Shown in pieces: positions 12,471 through 24,313 of a DNA stretch of 64,000 bases (position 1 is the first letter of the stretch; each line of letters starts with the position of its first letter). A program made the translations under genes and the position numbers. The notes under the pieces are model-generated. The model saw only the letters and a list, made by a program, of their open reading frames with translations. It had not been told where the DNA came from and did not search any database. The stretch spans positions 16,762,501 through 16,826,500 of the forward strand of contig NC_092597.1 of NCBI RefSeq assembly GCF_047663525.1, written 5' to 3'. This DNA is from Anas platyrhynchos (Eukaryota > Chordata > Aves > Anseriformes > Anatidae).

Positions 12471-14104
12471 GAAAAAGTGTCCAGCTTGATTTTTCAACAT
12501 ACTGCAAATTCCTCAGAAAATTCCGCAGCTTGTTGAACAGTGCTGTGAAGACTGTTTTGCATTATTTGCACCAAAATTGAAGCGAAGTTTTCAGCTGTTT
12601 AGATCACTGGCCTTGGCTTTGTGCACACAGTCTTCAGCATGACAGGCCTCTGGCTAGCATTAATGCCAGCACAATGCAGATTATTAAAGAGGGAGAATAA
12701 AGAGGTGAGAGGAGGGTATTTTAGTGCAAGAGGATTAAATCTGGTTTTGAGTAAGGTCTGTGGATCAATCAGGCTATTTTCTCACCGCTTTGATAGTTCA
12801 AAACAACCTAGATAAATAATTTTAGAGCATTGTAGTTTTCCCTGATGGCTACCCAAATTTCTGGAATAACTGTGTTCTCCCTGTGTGAGTGCAGGATGCT
12901 CTGAGGCCCATGGGCAGACTCTGAGGGGCACGGCAGGTGTCTTGCTCATGTTGGCACCTAGAAATTGAAATGTTTTTCTCGCTAGACCTCAGGTAGAAGA
13001 TTGAATCCATCTGGGCATGGAGGATGGGGAATGAGGATCTGAAAGTGCACAGCAGCGGAGCAGGAAGGGGACCAGCTCTGCAGCTGGGGCTATCCCGGAT
13101 TCATCCCCTGTGAGTCAAGAGCAGGGAGACTTTACAGGCAGAGCCCTGGAGAATGCAAGCATTTGTGGACTGTGGTGAGAAATAGAATGCAAATTAAATT
13201 TTGAAGTAAGCATTTAGCTAAAATTAGCGCCCATGGGCCTGATGTTCTGTGTAGGCTGTGACAGGAGACATGGCTAATTGCAAGTGAGTTTCCACCCCAC
13301 TTGATTATTGTTGTGACACACAGATCATTAACATGATGGTCTAAACATGAAACAAATTGTTTAAATATTAAACTGTCAAGCCTTTCCTCTGATCTCTAAA
13401 TCACTACCTAAAATAGGGGGGATGTGTGTGTAAAAAATGAGTTTCGGGCTCTGCCACCGTCTGATACCGTGTTGCTCCCTGTCAGCGTGGCGACTGCTGC
13501 CAGAAGGCTGCGAAATGGTGTTTTCCATCATCTGCTTTGTTTGCAGATATATTTAATAACTGGTCACCTTCCACAAGCTCTCATGAAGACACAGAGGCTG
13601 CTGCCTCCTGCGTGCCTCCCTCTGGCCTGGCTCTCCAGCACAACTGACCCTAGCCGTGACTTAGGGCATTTGGAGCAAGGGAGATGAAGAAAGAGGCCAT
13701 CTGCCAAACTCTGGCCCCTTCTGCAGTGGTTCCAGGTGGGAGTCATTGAACAGTGAACAACTGCAGTGTCCTACTGTCCATCCTGTGCCGAGCTACAGCT
13801 GGTCCTGCAGGAGCTGGGTGGCTTGGAAGAGCCCCAGGAGCAGCTACAGGCAACTTCTCTGCTCCCAGGTAAGAAGCCTCCTTTTGTCACAGACCTGCAA
13901 GATCCACAGGTTTGCAGGATGCCCTAATTGCCAGCTCTTACACTTTCAGAAACACCGGCCTTCAGGTGGAGGAAGGCGACCACAGACAGCCCTCATGATG
14001 CAAGAAGGGTGTTGGTGCATGTGGGCGAGGCCTACACCATTTTCTCATTTTCCTGCTCCTTAGGCCACAGGACAACACAAACATCCCCCAGACGCTCCAG
14101 GTGC

Positions 14105-14180
14105 AGTAACACTAGACTGGGTGTGGACTAGATGATCTTTCAAGGTCCCTTCCAATCCCCAACATTCTGTGATTCTGTAA
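14105..14180 (+). mobile_element. CR1 LINE, solitary 3' end
   Basis: The sequence GGACTAGATGATCTTTCAAG, followed by GTCCCTTCCAATCCCC and ATTCTGTGATTCTGT, is the diagnostic 3' terminus of CR1 non-LTR retrotransposons. These end in a short ATTCTRTGA-type repeat instead of a poly(A) tail. The element is on the + strand and ends at about 14178. The left limit is uncertain: sequence before about 14105 does not match anything I can name, so this is the usual strongly 5'-truncated copy. CR1 is the dominant LINE of birds and is common in other sauropsids. Confidence 0.88.
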
Positions 14181-16036
14181 TACACTTCCCAGAGAGGAAG
14201 AATTTGTTTGTGTCCAAGCACCTCACCTCTTTGAGGGTCTCCCCAACACCATTTCTCCATGAAACAACCTGTGTTCAACATCAGCTTCCAGAAAACATAG
14301 GATAAAATGAGTGTAAGAGCACTGAACTTCCATCATTTACAGTTCTGACCAGCTGAATTTTATATCTCAAATAGCTGTTCTGCCATGCAAAAAGTGTTAA
14401 ACATAAGACAGCAGAAGAGACAGAAAAGAAACTGTTTAGCAGGAGCACAATGCTGTTGGGAGAAAAATACAAGCACATTAATGACATTCAACCAAAGGGT
14501 TATCAAAGGCAATGAGACTAGGGCACTTATTTGGGAAACTATTTATTCAAGGAGGAGAGTCTAACAGGTTTGGATTCATGGCTTCCTTCCTGCGTAATAC
14601 ATGAGAGTGCAGGAAGCCAGCTCTTGAATTCACAGGTCATAACCTTATCTGCTGAAGAGCTTGAGGAGGATCAATTTGAAATGAGTCCTAGCACTCTTCT
14701 GCTTTTCCCCAAGAGCACAGGAAAATTAATACACCACTGAAGTTTCTCTCTGTCTCAAACTAGAAAATACACATTTGTGCTGATAATTACTTTGACAGCC
14801 ATCACATGTGCGTGTTGTAAAGGATCAGCACAGACGCAGTTTCCAATGTGACGATAGCCTGTGGTAATAGCTACTACTAGGAGGAAGCTAATTAGAATGC
14901 ATTACACAGACAGTCCCTACAGTTCACTGTTCCTTAAGAAAATTTGCATTTGGAAAGAGAGCCTTATTTTTAATATACATGGACAGTGTTGCCTGCAGAT
15001 GTCTATTGTGCTACACCGGATCCATTTGTACCAAAGCATTCTCTGCAGTATCTCACCACATATAGCAGCTTTCTTTAGCACAGCAACAAAACTCAGAAAA
15101 AGCTTTGTCCTAGTTCTCCTTATAGACAAGCACGTACAAAAATATCAAGCAATATTTAGCAGGAACAAAGATTTTAGAGGTAACCTAAGGAATTTTGTCC
15201 AATACTACTTTTTCAGAGTTCTCTCAAAGGCTACCTGCTGGCAACGTAATATGCAGAATAATGAAGTGAGGATAAGTAAATCTGTTTCTCACACACACAT
15301 TCCAAAACTAGATTCAGAATGAGTTGAAGCTTTTGAATAGTACTTTGATTTCTAAGTCATGTAAGTATTTGCAATTTTACCCAGTATCAAGTTGCACATG
15401 CAAACAGACGAGTTTCAAGCAGCACGAACATACTCAAAATTCTTCTGTGCTGGAGGTATTAATCCACATACGGGCATTCAATTACTATCAGAGCAAACTG
15501 TTCAACTGCACTAGAATCAGATAAAAATATGCAAAGCAGGTAGCTTGAGGCTCATTTATACTACAATTCTTTTAGCTGTTTGAAGAGACTTTGTAATGTC
15601 AGTATACTCCCACCTGAGTATATTTTTTGTTGTGAGCATAATAAAGTGGCCTTCTCATATGCGAGAGCTGGATCTGAATATATTCACTTCAAGGATGCAG
15701 GGCTTTTTATCTTAAGATAAAAATGACCAAATAAGAAAAATAACCTAATTATTAGTTTTTTTAAGAACTTATGGAACTTATAGAGTGAGAATCTGTGAAA
15801 AATAAATGAAAACCTGGATTCTACTTCTCTTGTTTTCTCCTGCTCATCATTTACCCTTTCTTTCTAGCTCTTCCCCCCACCTCCATACTATCGTTCTTGC
15901 TATCCTTATCAGCATAATTGGTTTTGTTGGCCTCCAGCTCAAAGGCCTGCCACCCCATCACTGTTTTAGTTTGTCAGATGCAGGGGGGAGATTTAGGATA
16001 GAATCCCATCTTTTGGGAGCCTATGGAGATGCATAG

Positions 16037-16051
16037 AAAAAAAAAAAAAAA
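16037..16051. repeat. Poly(A) run
   Basis: Fifteen consecutive A residues. No source gene or SINE body could be recognised in front of it. Confidence 0.85.
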
Positions 16052-18025
16052 GTAGATAAGAACAGTAAGTCTATAAATCTTCACATCTATAAATCTTAAA
16101 ATGGATTACTGATGACAGTGACTCTTTAATGGAAAGAGTGACAGTCCATGTAGACGAAAGGCAGTGTAATTCATGGAGGCTATTAAATTTGAGAGGCCTT
16201 TTCATTCTCATTTGTCTTTCAATGTTATGTGTCGATTTCTGGGAGATTATTCTCTGGGGAGATATGTGCCCTACTCAGCCAGGCCTGAAAACTGCCTGTG
16301 TTTGTCTGGCATTGACCACAGTGGGTAATGTATTTGCTTCTCCTGCATCAGGGGCAACAACCCCCAGCACTTTCGGGGGCTGTGGTAGGGCACCCATCTG
16401 CCCTGTCCTGCCCTGCTCATGATGTTTGAGACCCTGCTGGTTGCACCCACTGAGCTTTTAGGGTGAAAAGGGGCAAAAAACCCATCACAGGGCAGCAGGA
16501 CACACACAAAAACTTCTCCACATCTGCTGATCATCTGTGATGCAGCTGTCCCCAGACAGCCCCTTCATGGCATGGCACAAAAATCACAGGACAGGGGTCA
16601 CCTCCATGGCACGGGACCCGTTTCTGGGGCTGTTTTCTGGGAGCTCCTCAGCTGGCATTTTGCAATGGGACTGAGGTCTGGGATGAGACTTCGAGGCACT
16701 ACTGACCACCAAAATCAGTCTGTGGTTTTTAAATGCTCATACATAAGAGCGCAGGGTAGCGAGTGGGCTCTGGGGGGATTTGCATCTCAAAGCTCTCCCT
16801 TTGCCAAGGTTGCATTCCCTTATTTTGATCACGGATTACGAAGCTACCGTGCAACAGGTTCCCATGGGAAAATAAAGAGCAGCTGAGTTTCATCAGGAAA
16901 CAAGTTGCTGCTTTGAATCCAAAGAGGCCAGGAATGGGATAGTTTCACTCCACGGCACAGGAGGATTTACTGTAACACAATCACTCTATGCAGGTGATTG
17001 ACTGTTACTGCTGCCTGCGAGAGCCTGAAATCTGTTGCCTTTGCGTTCTTGCTGCTGGTACAATTGTTCATTCACGGGCTGAGACGCTCCTGGTGCATCC
17101 AATTCTGCCCTGGGTAAGTGGATGCGATCCCCATCAAAATCAATTGACTGAAGTCAGGCCCCACATCTCCAGCTGCTGAGGGGAGGCAACGAGATGGGCA
17201 CTGGTGCAGAAAGTCACTTAGCGCTCCCAGCTGCTTTATGGCAACGGACGCTGGGAGAGGAGAAGCAGAGACACGAGCAGGGCCCTGCATTGCCTGGGAG
17301 TCCTGGGGATGTGGGTGGGAAGGAACCTGGAAGGGGGAGCTGCTCCTTGACCATGTGTTGAAAATGCCTTTTTGATTCTGGAGGAAATTACATGCTATTT
17401 GTTTACTTATTTATACAGCTAAAAAGATTGAGGACTGCAGGGCTCTGGATTCACACGCTGTCACTACAGCCAGGTGCTCCAGTGCTCTAAATTCCTCCCT
17501 AGCTGCAATTAGCCCCAGGCTGGCCAAACCTGCTCCTTCCTAGGTCCCTACCTATGAAGCCCAGGTCAGCAGTGGTGACCTAAAATCGTTGCCTTTCCCC
17601 CTACAGAGCGGGTGCGTTGGCCTCACGCTCCACACCACTGCCTAGAAACTTTGTCACAACACCCCGCTGCGTTTTGGCAGCCGTGCTGTTGTTTTGGGGA
17701 TGAGTCACAGGAGACTGAGCTATCTGGTCCCAAAGGCTCAGTTTCGGTGCTGAGTCACTGGCAAGGCGGTGTGGGCAGCCTGGGGCTGCGTTTGTGCTGT
17801 GCCTCCTGTTTGACAAAGGACTTTAGCTTATTTTTTGCCCGTCTAAAAGGTCATGCATCCATAGGCCTCCATTTGCTGATGTTTCTCCTGCACATCCAGC
17901 CAAGGATGGGGTGGCTGGTTCATGGTCCTCGCTGGGTAACATGAGGGCTTCGTCACGGTACATCACCCTCATGCTCATTGGGGCTTCTTCCAGCCTGGAT
18001 CTGACTCCAAGGCAGACTCCATTTA

Positions 18026-18049
18026 CTTATTTATTTATTTATTTATTTT
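18026..18049. repeat. (TTTA)n microsatellite
   Basis: About six copies of TTTA in a short array, followed by an AT-rich flank. Confidence 0.9.
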
Positions 18050-18183
18050 CAAATAAAACCAATATTGTTATTGTTATTATGTATTATTTATGCTGTGGAA
18101 AACACTGAGACGAAGAAGTAGGAAAAACTTAGCTCATTCTTTCTAGAATCTGAGAGCAGCTGAAAGACAAAGAATATAGAATT

Positions 18184-18199
18184 AAAAAAAAAAAAAAAA
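18184..18199. repeat. Poly(A) run
   Basis: Sixteen consecutive A residues in AT-rich intergenic DNA. Confidence 0.85.
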
Positions 18200-20905
18200 G
18201 CTCAGCTAATTTTGGAACGTTTCATCTTCACAAGATCCTCTCATTTCATAGCTAATTCTTTATAAACCGTTATTCCTTTTGTTGCAAGTTTGGTATCATT
18301 TTACATTATGCCAAGTTCAATGATAGAAAGAAAGGGAGAGATGGTTTGAATTATTCCCCATCCCCCTATCCCACAAGTAAAACTTGGGTTTGAAGATCAC
18401 TTTTTAATATGCAAGAATCCAGCCAAGGACGCCCTTGCTAATCTTTCAAAATGCAGCATTGTGCTCCTTCAAAGTATTAAAAGCTGCTTGGGTTTTGATG
18501 GAACGTGTAACCCTGTATTAAACTTCTAATGGCTAACGAGACAGGACTTGGTTATGAGGGCTAAAATATAGAAAATATAAATCAGCAGCCTGGAATGAAC
18601 ACTCATCCTCTTTTACTTTCATTAAATCCATTTTAAACTAACTTTACCATTTATCTTTCATGAGATTTTCATTACTTTCCTATCCATTGAGGACAAGCTG
18701 GAGCAGTCAGTTTTATCGTTCATTTGTCTAATCTTCCCTTCACTATTCAAGCATCTGAGCGTGATATTTTGCTGCCAGCCCAAGCTAGTGTTTTAGTGTG
18801 CGCTGACCCTGCTCCTCCTCCTGTAACACGCTGTACTGGCAAGGGGAAGGACAGAATATGCACCTTTAAAACAAAAATACTCCCTTCCAGTCTCATTCTA
18901 AGCTGGAGCAAAGAATGGAAATGATTATAGTGGATTTTGTTCATCCTGTTTCCCCCTAGAAAGTTGCTTTGAGTTATATTGGGCTTGCCTTGTGCAAACA
19001 AAGTAGCGAGGTTTGATTCAGTAATGCCAGGGGGATTTCTGGCTTTGGCTAAACTATAAATCTCTAATTTTGTTAATGCACACGTATGGAATCCCCAACA
19101 GCCGTGGCTCCTGGCACCTAGAAAACAGCTGAAGGACAATAACAGGGTTTATGTAAGTTACTTATTTGTGTGGAGGCTACACTGTAGCTCTGCTGGAAAT
19201 AATGGTAATTCTCCAGTAATTTACATCAGTGAAATGATGTTATTCCCCAATTGCTCTGCAGTTAGCTTGTGCCACTGCTACAGCCCAGGAATGGAGCAGG
19301 TAGGATATGTTGTTAAAGCAATCAGCGCACTTCTGAAGGTCTTCCTTATGGCCACCAGCCCCCGAAGAGTCTCTCTGCTTAAGGAAGAGATGAAGCAGGT
19401 GGTAGCAGGGAGGATCCAGAAGTATTTTTCAGGACAAAGCTCAGTGTTATTGATGGGGTTGCATGAATGGGAGCCTTACCCCAAAGGGAGAAGTGGTGGT
19501 GTACAGAGAAAGAGCTGTAAATTGGCCAGGTGAACAATGATCTGCATCCAGCCCTGGTGTGTGGATGGCCTCCAGCCATCACCCTTCCTTGCTCAGGCCT
19601 GGCTGCAGAAATCAGGCACTGAAAATGCTGGAGAAGTCTTCCCAAGTCTTATCAAAAAATAAAAATACCTATGTTAGAATGGACAAGGGAAGGCAAGGTG
19701 CATAGGCTGTTCCTTACCAGAAGGGCTGGGTAGAAAGTGAAGATTTATTATGTGCTTCTTTAAGGGGTTTTATTATATTTTTTTTCAGGGATCAGATGAA
19801 CGTGACTGCTAATGGGAAAAACCCAGCGCCCACAACAAAGGCATGCGGATGTCAGGAGCTGCCCTTCAGCCTGGTGGGGGGGAAACTTACAGTGATTGAT
19901 CCCTTCATCCTGGTAAAAGCGTGGAAAGAAGGCAGAGGCTGGATGTGCTGCAGAGTTATTAGCAGCAGTAATTCCCTCCCTGCCGCTGCTGTCAGCTCCC
20001 TCTGCAGCAACCAGCCACCGGAGCCGAGCAGGGAGAGGCTGAGCGGTGCCATGTGGCACGAACACATGTCAAGTCCCAAGCCCTGGGGACAGAAACTGGG
20101 ACAGGGAGCTCCCAGCAGGAACCTCGGCAGCTTCTTACAGCCACTGCTGGGTGCTGGAGCCTCCCCTACCTATTAACAGACAAAAATAGGGCCACAAGGC
20201 TGTGACGGGGACAGATGATGCTGCTCCTCTGAAATCAGATGTGTATGGCTGGGGTGTTGCATGGTTTCTGCCTCAACAGCTGGATTGCATCCTCATTCTT
20301 ACTGCTCACTAATGTTCCGAAATTAGCTGCGCCGAGCTCTTGCACATTTAATTTAAGGTTTTTAATTCTCCTTATAGACAGTCGCACCCAGTAGTGCATC
20401 GCATGAGGAGGTGTCGGGCTGGTTTCCATACAGACCTGCAGTGCTAGATGCTGAGGAAGAAAGTGGGGAGGAAAGGCTTGATCCTCTCAGCAACACCACC
20501 CAGGTAAATGGGGCCCGTGCCACTTTGCAGGCTGTTCAACAAGGAATAAATCACTGTGTTTTCAGGCTTGGCAGCTTGTTTCTCATAATTCCTTGAGAGA
20601 CAGTAATTAAATATCACTGCATTAGTACCAATATGTCCCAAGCAGAGAACAAACTCATACTCATAATTATGTAGCCATCACATTAAACAAACGAGCTGCT
20701 CATTAAAAATAGATGCAAAAGATTCAATTAGATCTGGTGCTGTATTAAGAATCTGATGACATGCTGGCTTTATTTCCATTGGTTCTAGCAATAACGAAAC
20801 AGCTTTTTGCAGTGACCCAAGAGGAATATGTTTCTTTTTTAAATACCCATTTCCTTCCTAATCTTAAAACTACTGTTAAGCACCTTTTCCTTTAAGTGAA
20901 GAGAG

Positions 20906-20936
20906 AAAAACAAAAACAAAAACAAAAAAAAAAAAA
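20906..20936. repeat. (AAAAAC)n A-rich repeat
   Basis: Three AAAAAC-type units run into thirteen A residues. It is a low-complexity tract, possibly the decayed tail of an unrecognised retroelement. Confidence 0.8.
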
Positions 20937-21489
20937 GGAGCTTTATTGTTTTCTAGCATTCCAGCTGCGTTTGGAGGCATAAAAGGGCGAGGGAGCCCAA
21001 TCTTTATTCTGCGTGCTACCTCTAATATAATTCAGGACAATGTAATAAAGAATCAAATCCCTTTAAGGATGATTACTGAACACACAGAATTTCTTCTAGC
21101 TGTTATCTGCCCCTCCTTCACATGCTCGGAGCACCAGAGGAGCCGGGGCGATGCGGTGCTGGTGATGGGAGCGTTGCCTTCGGTGTGTGCTCCCCGGCCA
21201 GCTGGGCACTGCCTGCCCAGTCTCAGAGGGCTTCAGCATCGCCTCAAGCTTAGCAAGTGGTTTTGTTCTCCCAGCCTGGTCTCGTTTAACCCCCCTGCCT
21301 GTGGCCCTGCCCCACGTGTTTTGGAAGCAAGTTGCCTTTTGCCAGCACACCAGGATTATGCTTGCTCTGTCTCTGCTCTCCTTCCTCCTGAAGTGCTGCC
21401 CAGGGGACGGGGCTGTAAATTGCATTCCAGTTCTGTCTTAATCCATCACCTGGACCAAGCAGGAGAGTCCTAGCAAACACTGAGACAAA

Positions 21490-21950
21490 ATCAGCTTTGC
21501 TTTTCCCCTGAATCTCTCACCTAGTGCGCAATACACTGTCAACTTTTAATTAAGTGTAGGCAGATTATCCAGATTCAAATGGACTGTGCTACACCAAAAA
21601 TAAAGCATTTTTATTCCTGTCTTTGACCTTTTTCTACATCATAACTCCAGTTTATACTAAGATTAATATAGAAAATAAAACACTTATTTTCACAATCTGA
21701 TTTAACTCTGGTTTTGTTCAACTGTGCTTTACTTTATTTGAGTTAGTTCCGCTCCCTCTCCCGGGTCTGGATAATCATGAGTTGACTGAATATAGCGTGG
21801 AGAGACATATTAAAATTTATACTTATAAAATAGCCTGATGCAGCGTCTGCTGTAGATGGCAAAATAGATCGGATTGATTGGGCATTTGTCTCCGAAACAG
21901 AGGGTGGTTTTGATGTATGTGCATAATTTGTAAGTGAATTTGCTTCTCCC
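21490..21950. promoter_or_regulatory. Candidate conserved noncoding block
   Basis: This is repeat-free, AT-leaning sequence of high complexity. It has homeodomain-type TTTTAATTAA near 21544, GATTATCC and GGATAATCATG sites (bicoid/OTX-like TAATCC cores) and GATTGATTGG near 21870. Such motif clustering suggests a developmental enhancer, but only a cross-species alignment can show it. Confidence 0.25.
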
Positions 21951-23405
21951 TAGAACTGCTGCGTTTGATGCTGCATAATTAAGAATTTCATCACCAGACT
22001 GAAAAGTGCCCTTCAGTTTGTACTGGGGCTTGATTTCATGAAGAAATCACCTTCTGGACACAATGAACTTGGAAACCCCAAGAATCCCAGCTGCTCTGGG
22101 ATATTTGATATGATGGGAATTTAAAGGACTGGGGGTTTATGGGTGATATCGTTATAATGACTGATTTCTTGACTCCACCTTGCAAGTCAATATATTCTAG
22201 CAAAGGGCACTAGCATGAAAAGTTGTCCACCTAATACGCTAATCTGCAAGAGACATGAAAAAGGGAATATTTCAGGTATCTTTACAGTCAAATTTCAGCT
22301 CTTGCTGCTGTATCCAGCCTATAGATGGCTGTGAAATCTCTTCTTCGCAAGGTGCATTATAGAGTGAGGAATAACTTTGCAGTGCCTCCAGTGCAGAAGA
22401 GGAGATGGTGATGGGGACGTGAGCCTGCTTCTCCAGTCTGGTGCTTGCTGTGTTTTCACGTTCTCATGAAGACACAGATTCCTTCAGAAGAGTAACAGAT
22501 GTTGGCTTTGTGTGCAGCGCATACAAACCTGTGTCTTCAGGAGGAGAACTGCAGGCTAGAAAGCAGAGCACTGGCAGTTGCTGCTGCTGTCTCTGCCGAA
22601 ACTTGCAGAACGTATGTTTTTTCCACTTTTGCCCACATACTTTTCCCTAGCCAGCTCATTTCCCTTTTAAAAGACATTCTTTTCCTTTTCTTTTTTATTT
22701 TTTTTTTCCAAATGAGTAACAGTTTCTTATGTGCCATTTTACTGTCATCTCCAGGAAGGAGCAAGGAGTTGCCACGAGTGGAAGGAATTTGTCTGTGCAT
22801 TTCTTCTGCTAAAGGGAAAACTGTGACCGTCCACAGGCAAGCTGCTGTTAGCATTTCCCTTTGCATGACTCTGTTCTGAAAGCTCTTGACTGAAGAAAAA
22901 AAAATATGCAAAAGGTTAGGTTTTCTTTACACTTATAGAGCCTTTCATCCCCCAATGACTGAATTTATTTCATCCATAAAACAAGAGTCTCAAAGGATCC
23001 CACTTGTCTGTACATGGGATGGGTTGATTTGTATTCTGCTGCTGTTTTCTGTAAGATAACAAATACAGGAGGAGAACATCAATCCTGATATTTTTTTTTT
23101 CTTTCTTTATCTACCCTCCCATTCTCTGTTGTGCCACGACTGCTAATAGCATTCTGTTTTAGTGGTGGTTGTAATGAGATACGGATGCTGAATATTGTCT
23201 TTTTGTACCTGTTGCACACATACAGATGCTGACTGCAGGCTTCCCTCCTCCTCTCCTGCTTCTGTCTGAGCTGAATTCATTTACCTCAAAATTACAGATC
23301 TGTAGTTGTAAACCCACCGGGTCAGGGAGATACTTGGAAGAAAGATGTAGTCCACTCACCCCTCCTGTATACTCATACGTTATTATCACTCCCTTGCCTC
23401 TCTTC

Positions 23406-23421
23406 TTTTTTTTTTTTTTTT
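23406..23421. repeat. Poly(T) run
   Basis: Sixteen consecutive T residues. Confidence 0.85.
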
Positions 23422-23649
23422 GAAAATGAGGGACAAATACTCCATCCTTCGGCTTCAGTTTCACATCATTCACTACAGTCATTGTGTGTAACTAAGTTTA
23501 ATTATTTATAAAGGTGAGACTTTCTGTACTTGTAATAAATTTCTATACTCATAAAAAGCTGGGGATTCATAATACCCAGAGCTAAATTATTTATCAGCCA
23601 GAAAGATTGTGGGAGCCATAGTGCCAGGGTGCTTCTGAAGACCTGAGCT

Positions 23650-23705
23650 GCCCAGAAGGGTCATCTCCTTTGGGCAGAGCAGGGATTTGACCTTGCTCTT
23701 TCTAC
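23650..23705 (-). mobile_element. Possible degraded MIR SINE fragment
   Basis: The phrase GGGCAGAGCAGGGATTTGAC, followed by a pyrimidine-rich GCTCTTTCTACTC, resembles the reverse complement of the MIR 5' (tRNA-like) half. In MIR that part reads as a gcagagc-ggattcgaac segment followed by a gctcttaacc-type segment. The match is short and uncertain. Confidence 0.3.
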
Positions 23706-23959
23706 TCCCTTGAGCTTTCCAGACAGAGGAAAGTGTTTGGCATTATTCAAGCCCAGGCTTTGAAAATTATGCATTTGCTAGAAAAAAATACAGTATGGAG
23801 ACATGATTTGAAACCTAGGAACCAGATATCTGTTCCTCATACATCAAATGGGAAGAGCAAAGGTGCCCATCAGAGATGCTTGTGAAGGGCAGCACTGTCT
23901 GCAGTCACTCGTGTTTTGCCCAGAAATACAACAATACAACTTCACCCGTGTGGAGAAAA

Positions 23960-24053
23960 AAGGAAGGAAGGAAGGAAGGAAGGAAGGAAGGAAGGAAGGA
24001 AGGAAGGAAGGAAGGAAGGAAGGAAGGAAGGAAGGAAGGAAGGAAGGAAGGAA
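23960..24053. repeat. (AAGG)n microsatellite
   Basis: About 23 uninterrupted AAGG tetranucleotides form a pure polypurine strand. The flanks stay purine-rich to about 24083 with a few interruptions. Frames across it give Arg-Lys-Glu-Gly periodic peptide on + and Leu-Pro-Ser-Phe on -, neither a gene. Confidence 0.98.
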
Positions 24054-24296
24054 ACAGACAGAAGAAGGAGAAGAAAAAAAAAATCCACTTGTCAGAGCTA
24101 TTAGATGAACCTCAAAGCACATTCATAACTCTGTTGTTCACCAGCAGCAGGGCTTCAGGAAAAAAATCTCCATAGCAGCCAGCAGCACAGGTGATATAGT
24201 GCAGAGAATCAAGGGCAGGAAGTCATCCCCAGATTTGTATTTTTGTAAGTAACTGAGAATTTCAGTTTATTTTCAAGACAAAAGAACTGAGCAGGG

Positions 24297-24313
24297 AAAA
24301 AAAAAAAAAAAAA
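24297..24313. repeat. Poly(A) run
   Basis: Seventeen consecutive A residues, the longest pure A run I counted in the window. Confidence 0.85.

Larger units (their letters stand above)
5850..14100. other. Gene-free interval downstream of MTHFS
   Basis: I see no supportable exon here. Open frames are short, overlap on opposite strands and have no family resemblance. Contents are a TTA/TTTTA-rich patch at 8085, a candidate regulatory block at 8780-9290, an AAAT microsatellite at 10277 and an A run at 12458-12470. An isolated splice-donor-like CAG/GTAAGA occurs at 13866-13874 without a partner I can defend. The rest is ordinary AT-leaning intergenic sequence. Confidence 0.6.

Noticed and set aside
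13866-13874. Strong splice donor CAG/GTAAGA
   Set aside because: A single donor with no convincing acceptor, coding frame or polyadenylation partner; such matches occur by chance every few tens of kilobases.
20946-21473. 175-codon + frame
   Set aside because: It overlaps several similar-length frames on both strands in a GC-richer patch; no recognisable motif.
23844-24175. Frames encoding Arg-Lys-Glu-Gly or Leu-Pro-Ser-Phe repeats
   Set aside because: They are translations of the (AAGG)n microsatellite.
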